From assembly GCA_021734025.1 (NCBI GenBank), contig JAIPJS010000004.1, positions 124,001-188,000 of the forward strand: a stretch of DNA of 64,000 nt. Direction: 5' to 3'. This DNA comes from Candidatus Neomarinimicrobiota bacterium (lineage in GTDB: Bacteria > Fidelibacterota > JAANXI01). The notes under the pieces were generated by a model. The model was not told where the DNA came from and ran no database searches. It saw only the letters and a list, made by a program, of their open reading frames with translations. Positions 7,306-15,963 of this stretch are shown piece after piece; the first letter of the stretch is position 1, and every line of letters starts with the position of its first letter. The translations under genes were made by a program, and so were the position numbers.

Positions 7306-8235
7306 TTACGGCACCGTCCCTGGCGGTACCACGTGCACCCGCACGTACCGCTCGTTCAGCGTGCCGGCGTAGCCTAGGGCTTTCCCGTCAAAGTAGTTCC
7401 GGGTATCGTGGTTTGGCGGGAAATCGCTGAGGTAGTAATGACGGTAAAATGTCTCGTTCATCGTCCCGATGATAATGTCGTAGGTACCCGGTAGCATCCC
7501 CAGGTTGAACACCGGGCCGGGAAAGGTAAAGATCTGCGGCCCCAGATCCACGTCCGGCTCCCGGTCATAAACGTACACGGTGTATAGGTATGCATCTTTG
7601 TCTTCCGCCCAGCGCAATTTGGCAGTATCCGAAGCCATGGTGGTGTGGATCAACTCGTGTTCCCCCGGTCCGGTTTCGCAGGGACAGGCGGTGATGCTGT
7701 CCGGCTCAAAGTTGGTGAACTCCACCGCCGGATACGGCGAAAACGACGTCTCGAAGCTTTCCCCATCTATGGTAACACGTAAATGGTAGGTTTGGCTGTT
7801 TTCCAATGAAAAGTCCACGCGGTCCAGCTTGTACGCGCCGTAATACATAGTATCCAGCCGGGCGGCCAGGCTGTCCAACGGTGTGCTCGGGTCGAACCCG
7901 TCGAAATCCTCGGTGTCGAAATACGGATACGCATCGGCAGAATCCTGCCAGGAAAGAGTGCTCAGCAGCGCACTGTCGTCGCTCAGCAATTCCACCGAAG
8001 CATCAGTAACGTGCGCGCTGTCCACGTTTACGCTGTCCTCAATGGTAAAGGTGTGATCGATGCGCACCACGGATTTGCCCGGATTCGCCGGGAAGAAATC
8101 GCCTTCGATCTTGTACTCCGGCGTGTAATCGAAATCGAAACTGGAGAGAGGAACGTTCTTCTCACAGGAGACGGACAACACCAACAATCCCAGCGATGCG
8201 AAGATCGCGAGGCCATATGTGAGGAGTCGCTTCAT
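7306..8235 (-). CDS. DUF4249-like outer-membrane lipoprotein
   Basis: Predicted lipoprotein (about 310 aa) of the DUF4249 type that accompanies TonB receptors in FCB bacteria. The N-terminus has a hydrophobic stretch followed by a lipobox (LSVSC), then beta-rich sequence with a typical PGKSVVRIDHTF-like strand and an FEPDSIT segment; the C-terminus ends in VPPGTVP. The start is at 8235 (or 8238): the two ATG codons overlap the stop of the upstream receptor gene, and an AGGA site lies four bases before the 8235 start, indicating translational coupling. A longer frame reaching 8322 lies inside the receptor and is not needed. Role inferred: surface or periplasmic partner of the receptor; ligand unknown. 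Confidence 0.75.
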   Translation of the reverse strand: MKRLLTYGLAIFASLGLLVLSVSCEKNVPLSSFDFDYTPEYKIEGDFFPANPGKSVVRIDHTFTIEDSVNVDSAHVTDASVELLSDDSALLSTLSWQDSADAYPYFDTEDFDGFDPSTPLDSLAARLDTMYYGAYKLDRVDFSLENSQTYHLRVTIDGESFETSFSPYPAVEFTNFEPDSITACPCETGPGEHELIHTTMASDTAKLRWAEDKDAYLYTVYVYDREPDVDLGPQIFTFPGPVFNLGMLPGTYDIIIGTMNETFYRHYYLSDFPPNHDTRNYFDGKALGYAGTLNERYVRVHVVPPGTVP

Positions 8236-10598
8236 CATATCCTGAATGAAAATCCGAAGGTCGGGATGATCGGAAACATGGAGTTGGCTACCACGGTGGA
8301 CGGCGATGAGGAGTGATCCCACTGGTAAAGCAGCACGTTGAATTGGTTCGTGAAGTTGAGGATTTGAAATTTGAATTCTCCGTCCCAGCCGAACCAGTCC
8401 AGCTGCCGGGTGTAACTGATATCGCCGCGGACGTACGCGGGAAAATTAGCGCTGTTCCGGTTTCCGGAAATATTCGTCTGATACAGGTACGGCCGGAACC
8501 AGCCCGCGGTCTCGTTGCCGCCGTACATTTTGCCGACCACCGGCGTGTACGGTTGCCCGCTGCTCCAGTTCCAGCTCAGGCCGAACGCGTTTCTCTCGTT
8601 CAGCCGGTAATTCACCACCAGGTTAAAATTGTGACGCTTGTCGTATTTCGGGTGATAGACTTCGCCGTGCTCCGGCTCCACTGTACCGTCACCGTCCAGA
8701 TCAATCCGCTTTTCGATGCTGGACCAGGTGTAGGCGATCCATCCGGACAGGTCGCCAACCGAGCGTTTGAATATGGTTTCAATACCGTACGCCGTCCCGG
8801 TCCCGGCGATGTAGTCGTCGGTTTCGTCGTACACGCTCTGGATGGGATTCGCATCCAGCGCGTTAAGGTATGGCTTATAGTAGCCCTCGAGGCTGAGCTG
8901 GTGCCCCTCGCCGATCCACTGCTCAATGCCGAGTACGTAGTGAATTGCACGCTGCGGATCGAGATATTCCGGTACCGGCAGCCAGAAATCCACGATGCGA
9001 AGTACGGCGTCGTCATCATTACTGGTGAACAGGAACTGGGAATACGAACCGATGCTGCCCTTCAGGGCGGTGTTTTCCTGCACGCGGTATTTGAATCCGC
9101 CACGGAGATCCGTCCACGGCCGATCCGAGAGCGAATAGAACGACGTCCTGACGCCGAACTGGAGATTCAGGAGCACGTTTACCTTCCAGGAATCCTGAGC
9201 ATACAGGCTGAACAGTCGCGGCTCCCTGTCTTCGTCCAGATACGTCACATCGTTATTGGTGAACGAAAACTCAAAGGCGAACCTCTTATACTCCAGTCCC
9301 AGCTGCAGCCGGTGCTGCTCGCTGAGTTTCCAGTCGATTTTTTCAGAGAAGGTAAGGTCGTAAAGCGCGTTCCGGATGATAAACCGGTTGCGTACCTCGT
9401 TTCCGGCGGAGTCGGTAGTGGTCTGGCTGAAATCCACGTCGAAGTCGTAGACGCTCCGGGCGATCATAGTTTCGGCCACCAGATCAGGACGGAGGATGGA
9501 TTTCAGTCCGATGCTGTTGGTCGTATTCCCCCAGATCCAGTTGAAGTCCAGCTCCTGCGACTGTACTCCCTCCGTGCCGAATTCCAGCGTCAGGTTATCG
9601 GCGCCGTGATATCCCTGCACGTCGATGCGGTGCGACGGCGTAATTTGGGAGTGAGCGCGCCACTGAAGGTCGTAAAAATAGTACGGGAGGGTCGGAATCG
9701 TGTCATTCAGACTGTGGAACATATCGGCGACTTTGTCGAAATAAGTGCGCCTGGCAGAGAAGGTGTAGCCGCCCTTGTAAATCGGCCCTTCGATAAACGC
9801 CTTGGAACTCAGGAGACTCACATCAAAGGACATCCCGGTGATATCCCAATACTGCTTCAGCGGCCAGTTTTTCCCCAGCATTCCGCCCCTGGGATTGCCT
9901 TCCTTGGTACTAATTTCGAGCACTGAAGAGAGTCGTCCGCCGTAACGCACCGGAAATCCGCCCGCCTTAAAGTCGGCGTCCCTGATGGCGTCGGTATTAA
10001 ATGCGGAGAAGATGCCCCCAAAGTGGTAGGGATTGTAGACCTCGATCCCGTCCAGCAGGATCAGGTTTTCGTCCGGGCTGCCGCCGCGCACCACCAGCGC
10101 CGCGGAGAAATCGTTTTGCGACACCACACCGGGCAGCATCTGGATGGAGCGGAAAATATCTGCCTCCACAAAGGCCGGCACAATCTCCAATTCTCTGGGA
10201 GTCAGGTTGATGGTGCTGGTCTCCACCATCTGCTCGAACCGGCGCCGGTTAGCCGTGACGACCACCTCCTCGCCCTGGATATTCTGTGGCATCAGACTAA
10301 AATCGACGCGGATGTTTTGGCCATCCTGCACCTGGATGGTTGTGTCTTCAGCGGCGTATCCGATATAGCTCACGCTTAAAGTGTATTCACCGGCCGGAAC
10401 CTGGTGGATGATGAAATACCCTCGCTGATCGGTGGTGGCTCCGCGCTCGGTTCCGCGCAAAACCACGTTCGCGTAGGTCAGTGGATCTGTGGTTTCGGCA
10501 TCTTTCACAAAGCCGGAAAGAGTGGCCGCGTCGATATCTACCCCGATGAGCCAGAGAATCCCAGCGATGTAAAATGTCAGTTTAACTGTACTGCTCAT
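8235..10598 (-). CDS. TonB-dependent receptor with carboxypeptidase-regulatory N-domain
   Basis: Outer-membrane active-transport receptor (787 aa). A signal peptide (about 1-24) leads into a CarboxypepD-regulatory/CNA-B-like domain (about 25-110, LSGFVKDAETTDPLTYANV start), then the plug domain (about 115-230, with VVTANRRR and LLDGIEVYNPYHFGG motifs), then a beta-barrel ending in the aromatic FGFSFRI. The N-terminal extra domain is typical of Bacteroidetes-type receptors. The gene lies five bases after a ferredoxin gene and overlaps the following lipoprotein gene, so the three form an operon. The substrate is not evident: I saw no cobalamin riboswitch or iron box upstream. The stalk of polar and aromatic residues gives no clear sugar or siderophore hint. 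Confidence 0.9.
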   Translation of the reverse strand: MSSTVKLTFYIAGILWLIGVDIDAATLSGFVKDAETTDPLTYANVVLRGTERGATTDQRGYFIIHQVPAGEYTLSVSYIGYAAEDTTIQVQDGQNIRVDFSLMPQNIQGEEVVVTANRRRFEQMVETSTINLTPRELEIVPAFVEADIFRSIQMLPGVVSQNDFSAALVVRGGSPDENLILLDGIEVYNPYHFGGIFSAFNTDAIRDADFKAGGFPVRYGGRLSSVLEISTKEGNPRGGMLGKNWPLKQYWDITGMSFDVSLLSSKAFIEGPIYKGGYTFSARRTYFDKVADMFHSLNDTIPTLPYYFYDLQWRAHSQITPSHRIDVQGYHGADNLTLEFGTEGVQSQELDFNWIWGNTTNSIGLKSILRPDLVAETMIARSVYDFDVDFSQTTTDSAGNEVRNRFIIRNALYDLTFSEKIDWKLSEQHRLQLGLEYKRFAFEFSFTNNDVTYLDEDREPRLFSLYAQDSWKVNVLLNLQFGVRTSFYSLSDRPWTDLRGGFKYRVQENTALKGSIGSYSQFLFTSNDDDAVLRIVDFWLPVPEYLDPQRAIHYVLGIEQWIGEGHQLSLEGYYKPYLNALDANPIQSVYDETDDYIAGTGTAYGIETIFKRSVGDLSGWIAYTWSSIEKRIDLDGDGTVEPEHGEVYHPKYDKRHNFNLVVNYRLNERNAFGLSWNWSSGQPYTPVVGKMYGGNETAGWFRPYLYQTNISGNRNSANFPAYVRGDISYTRQLDWFGWDGEFKFQILNFTNQFNVLLYQWDHSSSPSTVVANSMFPIIPTFGFSFRI

Positions 10599-10603
10599 TA
10601 TTT

Positions 10604-11002
10604 CTATTCAGACTGTGTAATATTCCCGGTCGATTCAGGGAGCGGGTGCTCGTGAATCATATATTTTTCCACAGGTCTCCCGCCGATCAGATGTTCCTGG
10701 ATGATCCGCTCCAGCACCGCCGGCGTGCAGCTCCGATACCAGGTTCCCTCGGGATACACAATAGCAATCGGCCCCTGCTGGCAAACTCGCAGGCAATTGG
10801 CTTTGGTGCGGTAGATTCCGCCGTTTTTCGTCAGGTTCAACTCCTTCAGCCGGGTTTTCAGATACTGCCAGGACTCCAAACCGGCTTCTAGTGTGCAGCA
10901 TTTCGGCTTGGTCTGATCTGCGCACAGAAATATGTGACGTTGGATTTGATCGATACCCAGGGATTCAACAGTTTGTTTTAGGGTTTTATCGTTTGAGCTC
11001 AT
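10604..11002 (-). CDS. Thioredoxin-like [2Fe-2S] ferredoxin
   Basis: Small (132 aa) ferredoxin of the thioredoxin-fold [2Fe-2S] family (shethna/NuoE-like). The cluster ligands are visible as a [10 protein letters not shown] segment (about 27-36) and a second CLRVCQQGP segment (about 70-78); the family uses C-x10-12-C ... C-x3-C. The chain ends in a poorly conserved His/Pro-rich tail. It is cytosolic (no signal). It is the first gene of an operon with the TonB receptor (5-bp gap). In other genomes such ferredoxins occur near cobalamin and metal-handling genes, but nothing here proves a link. No strong ribosome site precedes the ATG at 11002. Confidence 0.85.
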   Translation of the reverse strand: MSSNDKTLKQTVESLGIDQIQRHIFLCADQTKPKCCTLEAGLESWQYLKTRLKELNLTKNGGIYRTKANCLRVCQQGPIAIVYPEGTWYRSCTPAVLERIIQEHLIGGRPVEKYMIHEHPLPESTGNITQSE

Positions 11003-11195
11003 CTTTGTATAACCATTGTTTGTCTTCGGTATGTTTTATCGAACGGGCAAAGATACGACCCATGAAGAATTCCTCCAAACCAATAGCGGGTTTTACTTTT
11101 CAGGCGGACAGACAATCCGCTCTTTGAAATCCTGAGATTCTTTGTAAATTGATTTTACTTATAATTTTATCCGGGTTTAACCAAGGAGGATCTCC

Positions 11196-12245
11196 ATGAG
11201 ACTCCGTTTTATTCCGTACTTCCTCGCCCTGACATTAACCGTTTCATGCGCCACCCCAATTTTCCAATTTGACGATCAAGGCCATTCCGACAGGAAGTAC
11301 GACTCCCGATATCCTGCCAGCGATGTATCAAATACACTAGGTGAGATGGTAAAATCCGTGCGCAAAATAAACAGCATGGCGTTTTATCGGAGTTTTACCA
11401 TCAGTGAGGAGAGCAAACTCCGTCGGTCAGAAATTCGCCGGGAATATGTAAAACAAATCGCCATTGAGGATACCATATACGATCAGACCGTGTTGGGCAC
11501 TGCGACTGTTCTCCACGCCGAAGATCGATGGTTGGTCGCACTGACTTGCGCCCATATCATCGATTTCCCCGATACCATCATCCGGTATTATCCTGAACCT
11601 GGGAATCCATCGGAGCGGAATGTGCAAATGGTCGCCTTTAAAATCCGACAGCAAAATTCAATTCCCAGTTTTCCAAACGATGCAAAAGTAGAAGTTCTGG
11701 CCGAAAATCGCCGGTTGGATGCCGCCCTCATTGGAGTACGATTTGAATATAATCCGGAAAATCCGGTTCCGGTCTTTCCCTTCCCAGCCGGAAAATCCCG
11801 GCAGCTCAACTGGGGGCATTTCGTGTATCTGGCCGGTTATCCGATGTCAACCCGGATGATTACCCGTGGAATCGTCAGCCGACCCCAGACAAACGCGGAA
11901 AACCGATTTATAATCGACGCAGTATTTAATCCCGGAATGAGCGGCGGCCCCGTGGTGGCAATCCGGGATGGCATTCCGAACTTCGAATTCGTCGGCATCG
12001 TCCGTGCGACTGCCGCGGAGCCGTATCATGTACTTACCCCGACCAGTGAAAAAGGCGATATGCAATCCGAATATTATCCGAATTTGCCACACAGGGATGA
12101 GATCTACACTACATTTATCCAGGGGATCCGATACGGCATAACCTATGTTATTCCCATAGAAAACATTCTGCGATTCATCAGGGAACATCAGCCGGATCTT
12201 CAGTCGAAAGGCTACAGTCTCTCGAAGTTTCTGGCAAAACGATAA
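11196..12245 (+). CDS. Trypsin-like serine protease lipoprotein
   Basis: Predicted exported lipoprotein (349 aa) with a chymotrypsin-fold protease domain. The lipobox is LTVSC, with C18 as the acylation site. The triad residues are visible: H120 in TCAHIIDF, D175 in RRLDAALIGV and S249 in NPGMSGGP. There is no PDZ domain, unlike DegP. A C-terminal helix (about 320-349) resembles a regulatory tail. The start has an excellent AAGGAGG site. It is divergent from the ferredoxin operon and separated from it by 193 bp that I see no specific signal in. Substrate unknown; a housekeeping or scavenging role in the periplasm is the conservative reading. Confidence 0.85.
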   Translation: MRLRFIPYFLALTLTVSCATPIFQFDDQGHSDRKYDSRYPASDVSNTLGEMVKSVRKINSMAFYRSFTISEESKLRRSEIRREYVKQIAIEDTIYDQTVLGTATVLHAEDRWLVALTCAHIIDFPDTIIRYYPEPGNPSERNVQMVAFKIRQQNSIPSFPNDAKVEVLAENRRLDAALIGVRFEYNPENPVPVFPFPAGKSRQLNWGHFVYLAGYPMSTRMITRGIVSRPQTNAENRFIIDAVFNPGMSGGPVVAIRDGIPNFEFVGIVRATAAEPYHVLTPTSEKGDMQSEYYPNLPHRDEIYTTFIQGIRYGITYVIPIENILRFIREHQPDLQSKGYSLSKFLAKR

Positions 12246-12387
12246 ATAAAAACCTTACAACCAATCATACCAGAGAAGGGAGGGCACAGGATCTGTTCGT
12301 TTCATGCTCTCTAATCTGGTATTTCCGCATTTCTTTAATATCTTTACTACCAAATTTGAACTGTCGAAACATCATCAGGGGGATACC

Positions 12388-12735
12388 ATGAATATCCAAA
12401 TTATCGGGACAAAAAGTTGCCAGGATACCCGCAAAGCGGAGCGATTTTTTAAGGAGCGGAGGATTCCAATTCAGTTTCGGGATCTGAAAGAGAAGGGACT
12501 GAGCCAGGGGGAACTAAACAGGATTACTCAAAAATATGATGCAGACGATTTGATTGATACCGAAGGCAAACAGTACAAAAATCGCCAGATGGAATACATG
12601 GTGTACGACGCGGAAGAAGAAATCCTGGAAGATCCCCTGTTACTCAAAACGCCAATAGTGCGAAACGGCAAACACAAAGTCGTGGTGGGACACGCCCCGG
12701 ACGTGTGGCAACAGTGGGTTGATGAAGCCGAGTGA
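12388..12735 (+). CDS. ArsC/Spx-family thioredoxin-fold protein
   Basis: ArsC-family protein (115 aa), glutaredoxin-like fold. The N-terminal strand ends in TKSCQDTRKAERFF with a single Cys, C11, at the position of the catalytic arsenate-reductase Cys. The CxxC of Spx is absent because the residue three positions on is Thr. The conserved TPIVR segment of the family is at about 90-94 (KTPIVRNGK). The start was moved to the ATG at 12388, preceded by AGGGGGA; the frame extends 28 codons further but without a ribosome site. The family contains arsenate reductases, Spx regulators and uncharacterised YffB-like enzymes; no arsenic genes are adjacent, so a specific arsenate role is not supported. Confidence 0.8.
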   Translation: MNIQIIGTKSCQDTRKAERFFKERRIPIQFRDLKEKGLSQGELNRITQKYDADDLIDTEGKQYKNRQMEYMVYDAEEEILEDPLLLKTPIVRNGKHKVVVGHAPDVWQQWVDEAE

Positions 12736-12785
12736 TTTTGGGGGATACGGGATAAGGTAAAGGGAAATATGAAAAACTGTTTGTG

Positions 12786-12874
12786 GTTAGTGGTTCGTTG
12801 TGAAAAATCTCAAAATTTATATAGGATATATAGGATTCAGATAGAGTAATCATGTAAAACAACGAACTACTAAC
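12786..12874. repeat. 16-bp inverted repeat (GTTAGTGGTTCGTTGT)
   Basis: GTTAGTGGTTCGTTGT at 12786-12801 is repeated in inverted orientation at 12859-12874 with one mismatch. The 57-bp interval is AT-rich and includes two TATATAGGAT-like direct copies. The pair lies in the gap between the convergent ArsC-like and aroC genes; a partial further copy (CAACGACTAATC) is near 12906. No gene is supported in 12736-13044. Confidence 0.5.
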
Positions 12875-12975
12875 AACCGCCAACGAGTAGTCCCCTCTAA
12901 GAAACAACGACTAATCAGTTTGACCTTTATTGACATAAGACTGGTGACACAAGACACCTGACCGTTTTTAACTAT

Positions 12976-13045
12976 AACACAGTAACACCGTTACACTCTA
13001 ACACGGTATTTACTTGAACACTCGAACACCGGAACCCTTTAACAC
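12976..13045. repeat. Degenerate tandem array, 8-bp period, AACAC core
   Basis: AACAC (or one-base variants) begins at 12976, 12984, 12992, 13000, then 13017, 13025, 13033 and 13041. The steps are exactly eight bases apart from one step of 17. The three bases outside each AACAC core vary freely. The array ends precisely at the stop codon of aroC (13045-13047). Other arrays of the same type lie at 3546, 14209, 14296 and 53893. Confidence 0.8.
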
Positions 13046-14127
13046 TATTTCTGCATCCTCTGCCGCAACGCATGATCCGCCAGGACGAGCGCCATCATGG
13101 CTTCGCCGATGGGAACAAATCGAGGTACCAGACACGGATCGTGCCGGCCGGTGGTTTTGATAGAGGTCGGCTCCCCTGAATTGGTTACCGTATCTTGCTC
13201 TCTGGCCAGAGAACTGGTCGGCTTGACCACGCACCGCGTCACGATAGGCATCCCGGTGGAAATGCCACCCAGCATGCCGCCGTGTCGATTAGTTTTGGTT
13301 TTGATCTTGCCTTCATCCTCATAAAATTCATCGTTGTTTTCGCTACCGCGGAGGCGTGCCGCACCAAATCCGCTCCCGTATTCAAATCCCAGGACAGCCG
13401 GAATACTCAGCATCCCCTTCGCCAGATCAGCTTTCAATTTATCGAAGACTGGTTCGCCCCATCCGGCCGGCACATTCTTCCCCACGATCTCACTGATGCC
13501 ACCGATGGAGTCCACGTCCTTTCGAACGGAATCGATGAGGTCAATCATCTGTTCTGCCATATCGGGATCCGGGCACCGGACAATGTTGGATTCCACCTGC
13601 TCCAGGGTAACATCTTCAGGAGAAGGTATCTCCGCCGTGAGTTCGCCGATCTGTTTTACGTATCCAACGATTTCGATATCGTACTGAGCTTTCAGGAGCT
13701 TTTTGGCTACAGCGCCGGCAGCGACGCGAACGTTAGTCTCCCGGGCGCTGGCGCGTCCGCCGCCGCGATAATCCCGGAAGCCGTATTTGGCATCGTAAGT
13801 GTAATCCGCGTGCCCGGGACGATATTTATCTTTGATATTCGAATAATCCCGGCTCCGCTGGTCTTCGTTCCGGATTAGAATGGCAATGGATGTGCCGGTG
13901 GTTTTCCCATCGAAGACGCCGGAGAGGATCTCCGCCTCATCGGATTCCTTCCGCTGGGTGGTGACTTTTGACTGACCGGGTTTCCGGCGCTGAAGATCCC
14001 TGGTGAGATCTTCCGCAGAAAGCGGTATCCCCGCCGGAACACCATCGATGATTACCACATTCCCCGGACCATGACTCTCCCCGGCGGTGGTAATTCTAAA
14101 CGCCTGTCCAAAACTGTTACCGGCCAT
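13045..14127 (-). CDS. aroC: Chorismate synthase
   Basis: Last enzyme of the shikimate pathway: converts EPSP to chorismate using reduced FMN without net redox change; cytosolic tetramer. The 360-aa length is standard. Visible family motifs are the N-terminal GESHG segment (about 17-21), the RRKPGQS segment, the [17 protein letters not shown]/phosphate-binding segment near residues 115-130, and the C-terminal [21 protein letters not shown] region. The start ATG at 14127 begins MAGNSFG, the normal chorismate-synthase beginning. The gene stands alone; both flanks carry 8-bp-period AACAC arrays, which abut its stop codon. Highly confident on function. Confidence 0.97.
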   Translation of the reverse strand: MAGNSFGQAFRITTAGESHGPGNVVIIDGVPAGIPLSAEDLTRDLQRRKPGQSKVTTQRKESDEAEILSGVFDGKTTGTSIAILIRNEDQRSRDYSNIKDKYRPGHADYTYDAKYGFRDYRGGGRASARETNVRVAAGAVAKKLLKAQYDIEIVGYVKQIGELTAEIPSPEDVTLEQVESNIVRCPDPDMAEQMIDLIDSVRKDVDSIGGISEIVGKNVPAGWGEPVFDKLKADLAKGMLSIPAVLGFEYGSGFGAARLRGSENNDEFYEDEGKIKTKTNRHGGMLGGISTGMPIVTRCVVKPTSSLAREQDTVTNSGEPTSIKTTGRHDPCLVPRFVPIGEAMMALVLADHALRQRMQK

Positions 14128-14208
14128 ATCGATTATTCTCTGGTTAATTAATTTTCATCAAAAATGCGGAGGATTTCCGAAGATGGCAACTGTTCTTTAC
14201 GTATTAGA

Positions 14209-14332
14209 GTGTTAAGGTGTTCTGGTGTTTAAGTGTTCAAGTAAATAGAATCCTATCCTGTGCGCTATAGACTGGACTCAAGGGGTTTTAACTATAACAC
14301 GGTAACACGGTAACACCTAAACACTTATACAT
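14209..14332. repeat. Two opposed 8-bp-period arrays (GTGTT and AACAC)
   Basis: GTGTT begins at 14209, 14217, 14225 and 14233, then AACAC begins at 14296, 14304, 14312 and 14320: four units each, every step exactly eight bases. The two arrays are in opposite orientation and could pair as a long imperfect stem with a loop of about 58 bases. The right array runs to the stop codon of the SDR gene (14332). Its left boundary, TTTTAACTATAACAC, is also found at the left edge of the array beyond aroC. Confidence 0.8.
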
Positions 14333-15138
14333 CACTTTCCTTTCTTTATCGCTTTGCGGGCAATTTTATCAACGAGTCCCGGTGCTATCAGCTTGATCCA
14401 TTGACCAAGTTTTCCGCGTAGCGTCATCACGATTTCCCGCTTCCTCTTCGCCATTCCTTTGGCCATACTCCGGGCGCATTCTTCCGGAGACATGGCCTTG
14501 CCCTCCTGAATCGGACTCTGCTCCAGCGGTTTGCCTTCCCAGCCGAGCGCGCGTTTTCGGATTTCGGTGGCGACAAATCCGGGATAGACCAGGGTGACAT
14601 CCACACCGGAATCGGCAATCTCGATACGGAGCGAGTCAAAAAATCCAACCAAAGCGTGTTTACTGGCAGCATATCCACTTCTCGTGGGAACGCCTGTTTT
14701 CCCCGCCAAACTGGATACGGCGACAATCAGACCTGCGGAATTTTTGAGATACGGCAGGGCAAATTTTGTGCAATAGACTGCACCCATATAATTTACCTTC
14801 ATCATTTTTTCGAACCAATCCAGGTCATCGAATTCACCAAAATATGCCCACATAGAAATACCGGCGTTATTGACCAGGATATCGATATATCCGAATTCTT
14901 CGATGGTGTTCTCAATAAGGTGCTCACATTGTGCCTTTTCGCTGATATCAGTCGGGACAACAAACGCTTCCCCGCCAATTGATTGGCATTCGGCCGCCAC
15001 AGCAGTTAATGCCTCTTTATTTCGCGCAGCCAGCACGATTTTGGCGCCCTGCCCCGCAAGTTCAATCGCAAGGGCTCGCCCAATTCCTGACGAGGCGCCG
15101 GTAATGATCACAACCTTATCTTTGTACGAACTCTTCAT
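14332..15138 (-). CDS. Short-chain dehydrogenase/reductase
   Basis: Classical SDR (268 aa) with a Rossmann fold. The nucleotide-binding TGASSGIG is at residues 13-20, the structural NNAG at about 90-93, catalytic S142/S143, and Y156-x3-K160 in GYAASK. The C-terminus carries a basic tail (KIARKAIKKGK), as seen in SDRs that associate with membranes. Arg40 (AARN), just after strand beta-2, suggests NADPH preference, an inference from known SDR rules. Substrate cannot be assigned. The N-terminal MKSSYKDKVV start fits the family. Transcribed towards aroC but separated by 204 bp of repeats, so probably not one operon. Confidence 0.88.
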   Translation of the reverse strand: MKSSYKDKVVIITGASSGIGRALAIELAGQGAKIVLAARNKEALTAVAAECQSIGGEAFVVPTDISEKAQCEHLIENTIEEFGYIDILVNNAGISMWAYFGEFDDLDWFEKMMKVNYMGAVYCTKFALPYLKNSAGLIVAVSSLAGKTGVPTRSGYAASKHALVGFFDSLRIEIADSGVDVTLVYPGFVATEIRKRALGWEGKPLEQSPIQEGKAMSPEECARSMAKGMAKRKREIVMTLRGKLGQWIKLIAPGLVDKIARKAIKKGK

Positions 15139-15292
15139 GTTAAATTGACGCGCAGCGTATAAATGAAAACATTACACACAAAGTAACTGATAATGTTATT
15201 GAAGGGTTGGCAGGAATTAAGATAGTATCCCGGATCAATTGTCCGGACTCTTGAGAGAAAACGCTCACTGTAATTAGCAGATTAGTCCGGAA

Positions 15293-15718
15293 TTATTTAG
15301 AGACGGTAAATTCCTTTTCACCGAGGACCTTTCCGCTACTGTCCACGATCTGGACTTTCCAGTCCCCCACCTTCGGAATTACAGAAGTATAGGTCCGCCA
15401 GGAGGGTGATGTACCGATATTCGCCGCAAACTTAAAATATTCCTCTCCATGGAACAGCCACCGAAAGGTCACTTGTTTGGGCTCCCCGTTGTTAAATACC
15501 CGAATATGGCAAAAGGCCTGATCATTGGAAGTTGTGAAAGTCTGTACCGTATCCACCGGTTCCCGATCTGCCACATTAGTGGTAAGTATCATCTCTTTAA
15601 CAATCAGCGTATCCGGACCACTCATGCTTTGTGCCTGAATTTTGGCTGAGGTAATAAGAAGCATTCCAAGGACGAGAAAAACCGATTTCGTGAATAGATG
15701 GCGAAGAAATTTTTGCAT
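15293..15718 (-). CDS. DUF2914-domain exported protein
   Basis: Predicted periplasmic or envelope protein of about 141 aa. The start was placed at the ATG at 15718, which has a GGAG site nine bases upstream and begins a signal peptide (about residues 1-28, KFLRHLFTKSVFLVLG... to IQAQ). Upstream in-frame Mets lack ribosome sites. The C-terminal half matches the DUF2914 pattern: HIRVFNNGEPKQVTFRW, then SWRTYTSVIPKVGDWKVQI and a final GKVLGEKEFTV strand. The family's function is unknown. No partner gene is close: the neighbours point away from it or are separated by gaps. Confidence 0.75.
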   Translation of the reverse strand: MQKFLRHLFTKSVFLVLGMLLITSAKIQAQSMSGPDTLIVKEMILTTNVADREPVDTVQTFTTSNDQAFCHIRVFNNGEPKQVTFRWLFHGEEYFKFAANIGTSPSWRTYTSVIPKVGDWKVQIVDSSGKVLGEKEFTVSK

Positions 15719-15963
15719 TGGCTCAATCTCCATAAATAGTGTCTTTGAAGTCATAATGACTATAACAACCCATTTGAATTTTTCGCTGGTCAACTTCCAT
15801 TATTGCAGATTGTCATTTAAAAAAATCGGTGTGACTACCGTAACGAAATGAACATAACCGTTTTCTTCATCACAGGCAACGAAAACTCTGGGAAATCGCC
15901 GGATTTACTGCATTTTTGTTACAGTGACGGGAATTCCCCAACGTTTTTCCCGGAGTCATAGGA

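Noticed and set aside
8313-9926. 537-codon open frame opposite the TonB receptor gene
   Set aside because: It is the antisense of a recognised receptor; the protein is of odd composition (Val, Arg, Pro-rich), has no ribosome site and no known motif.
11003-11195. Cobalamin riboswitch or iron box before the ferredoxin and TonB operon
   Set aside because: I looked for the conserved cobalamin core and a Fur-like 19-mer and found neither; the 193-bp gap is otherwise unremarkable.
12388-12735. Arsenate reductase assignment for the ArsC-fold protein
   Set aside because: Only the single Cys is present and no arsenic gene is near; the ArsR regulator at 62 kb is not linked. Family-level naming is safer.
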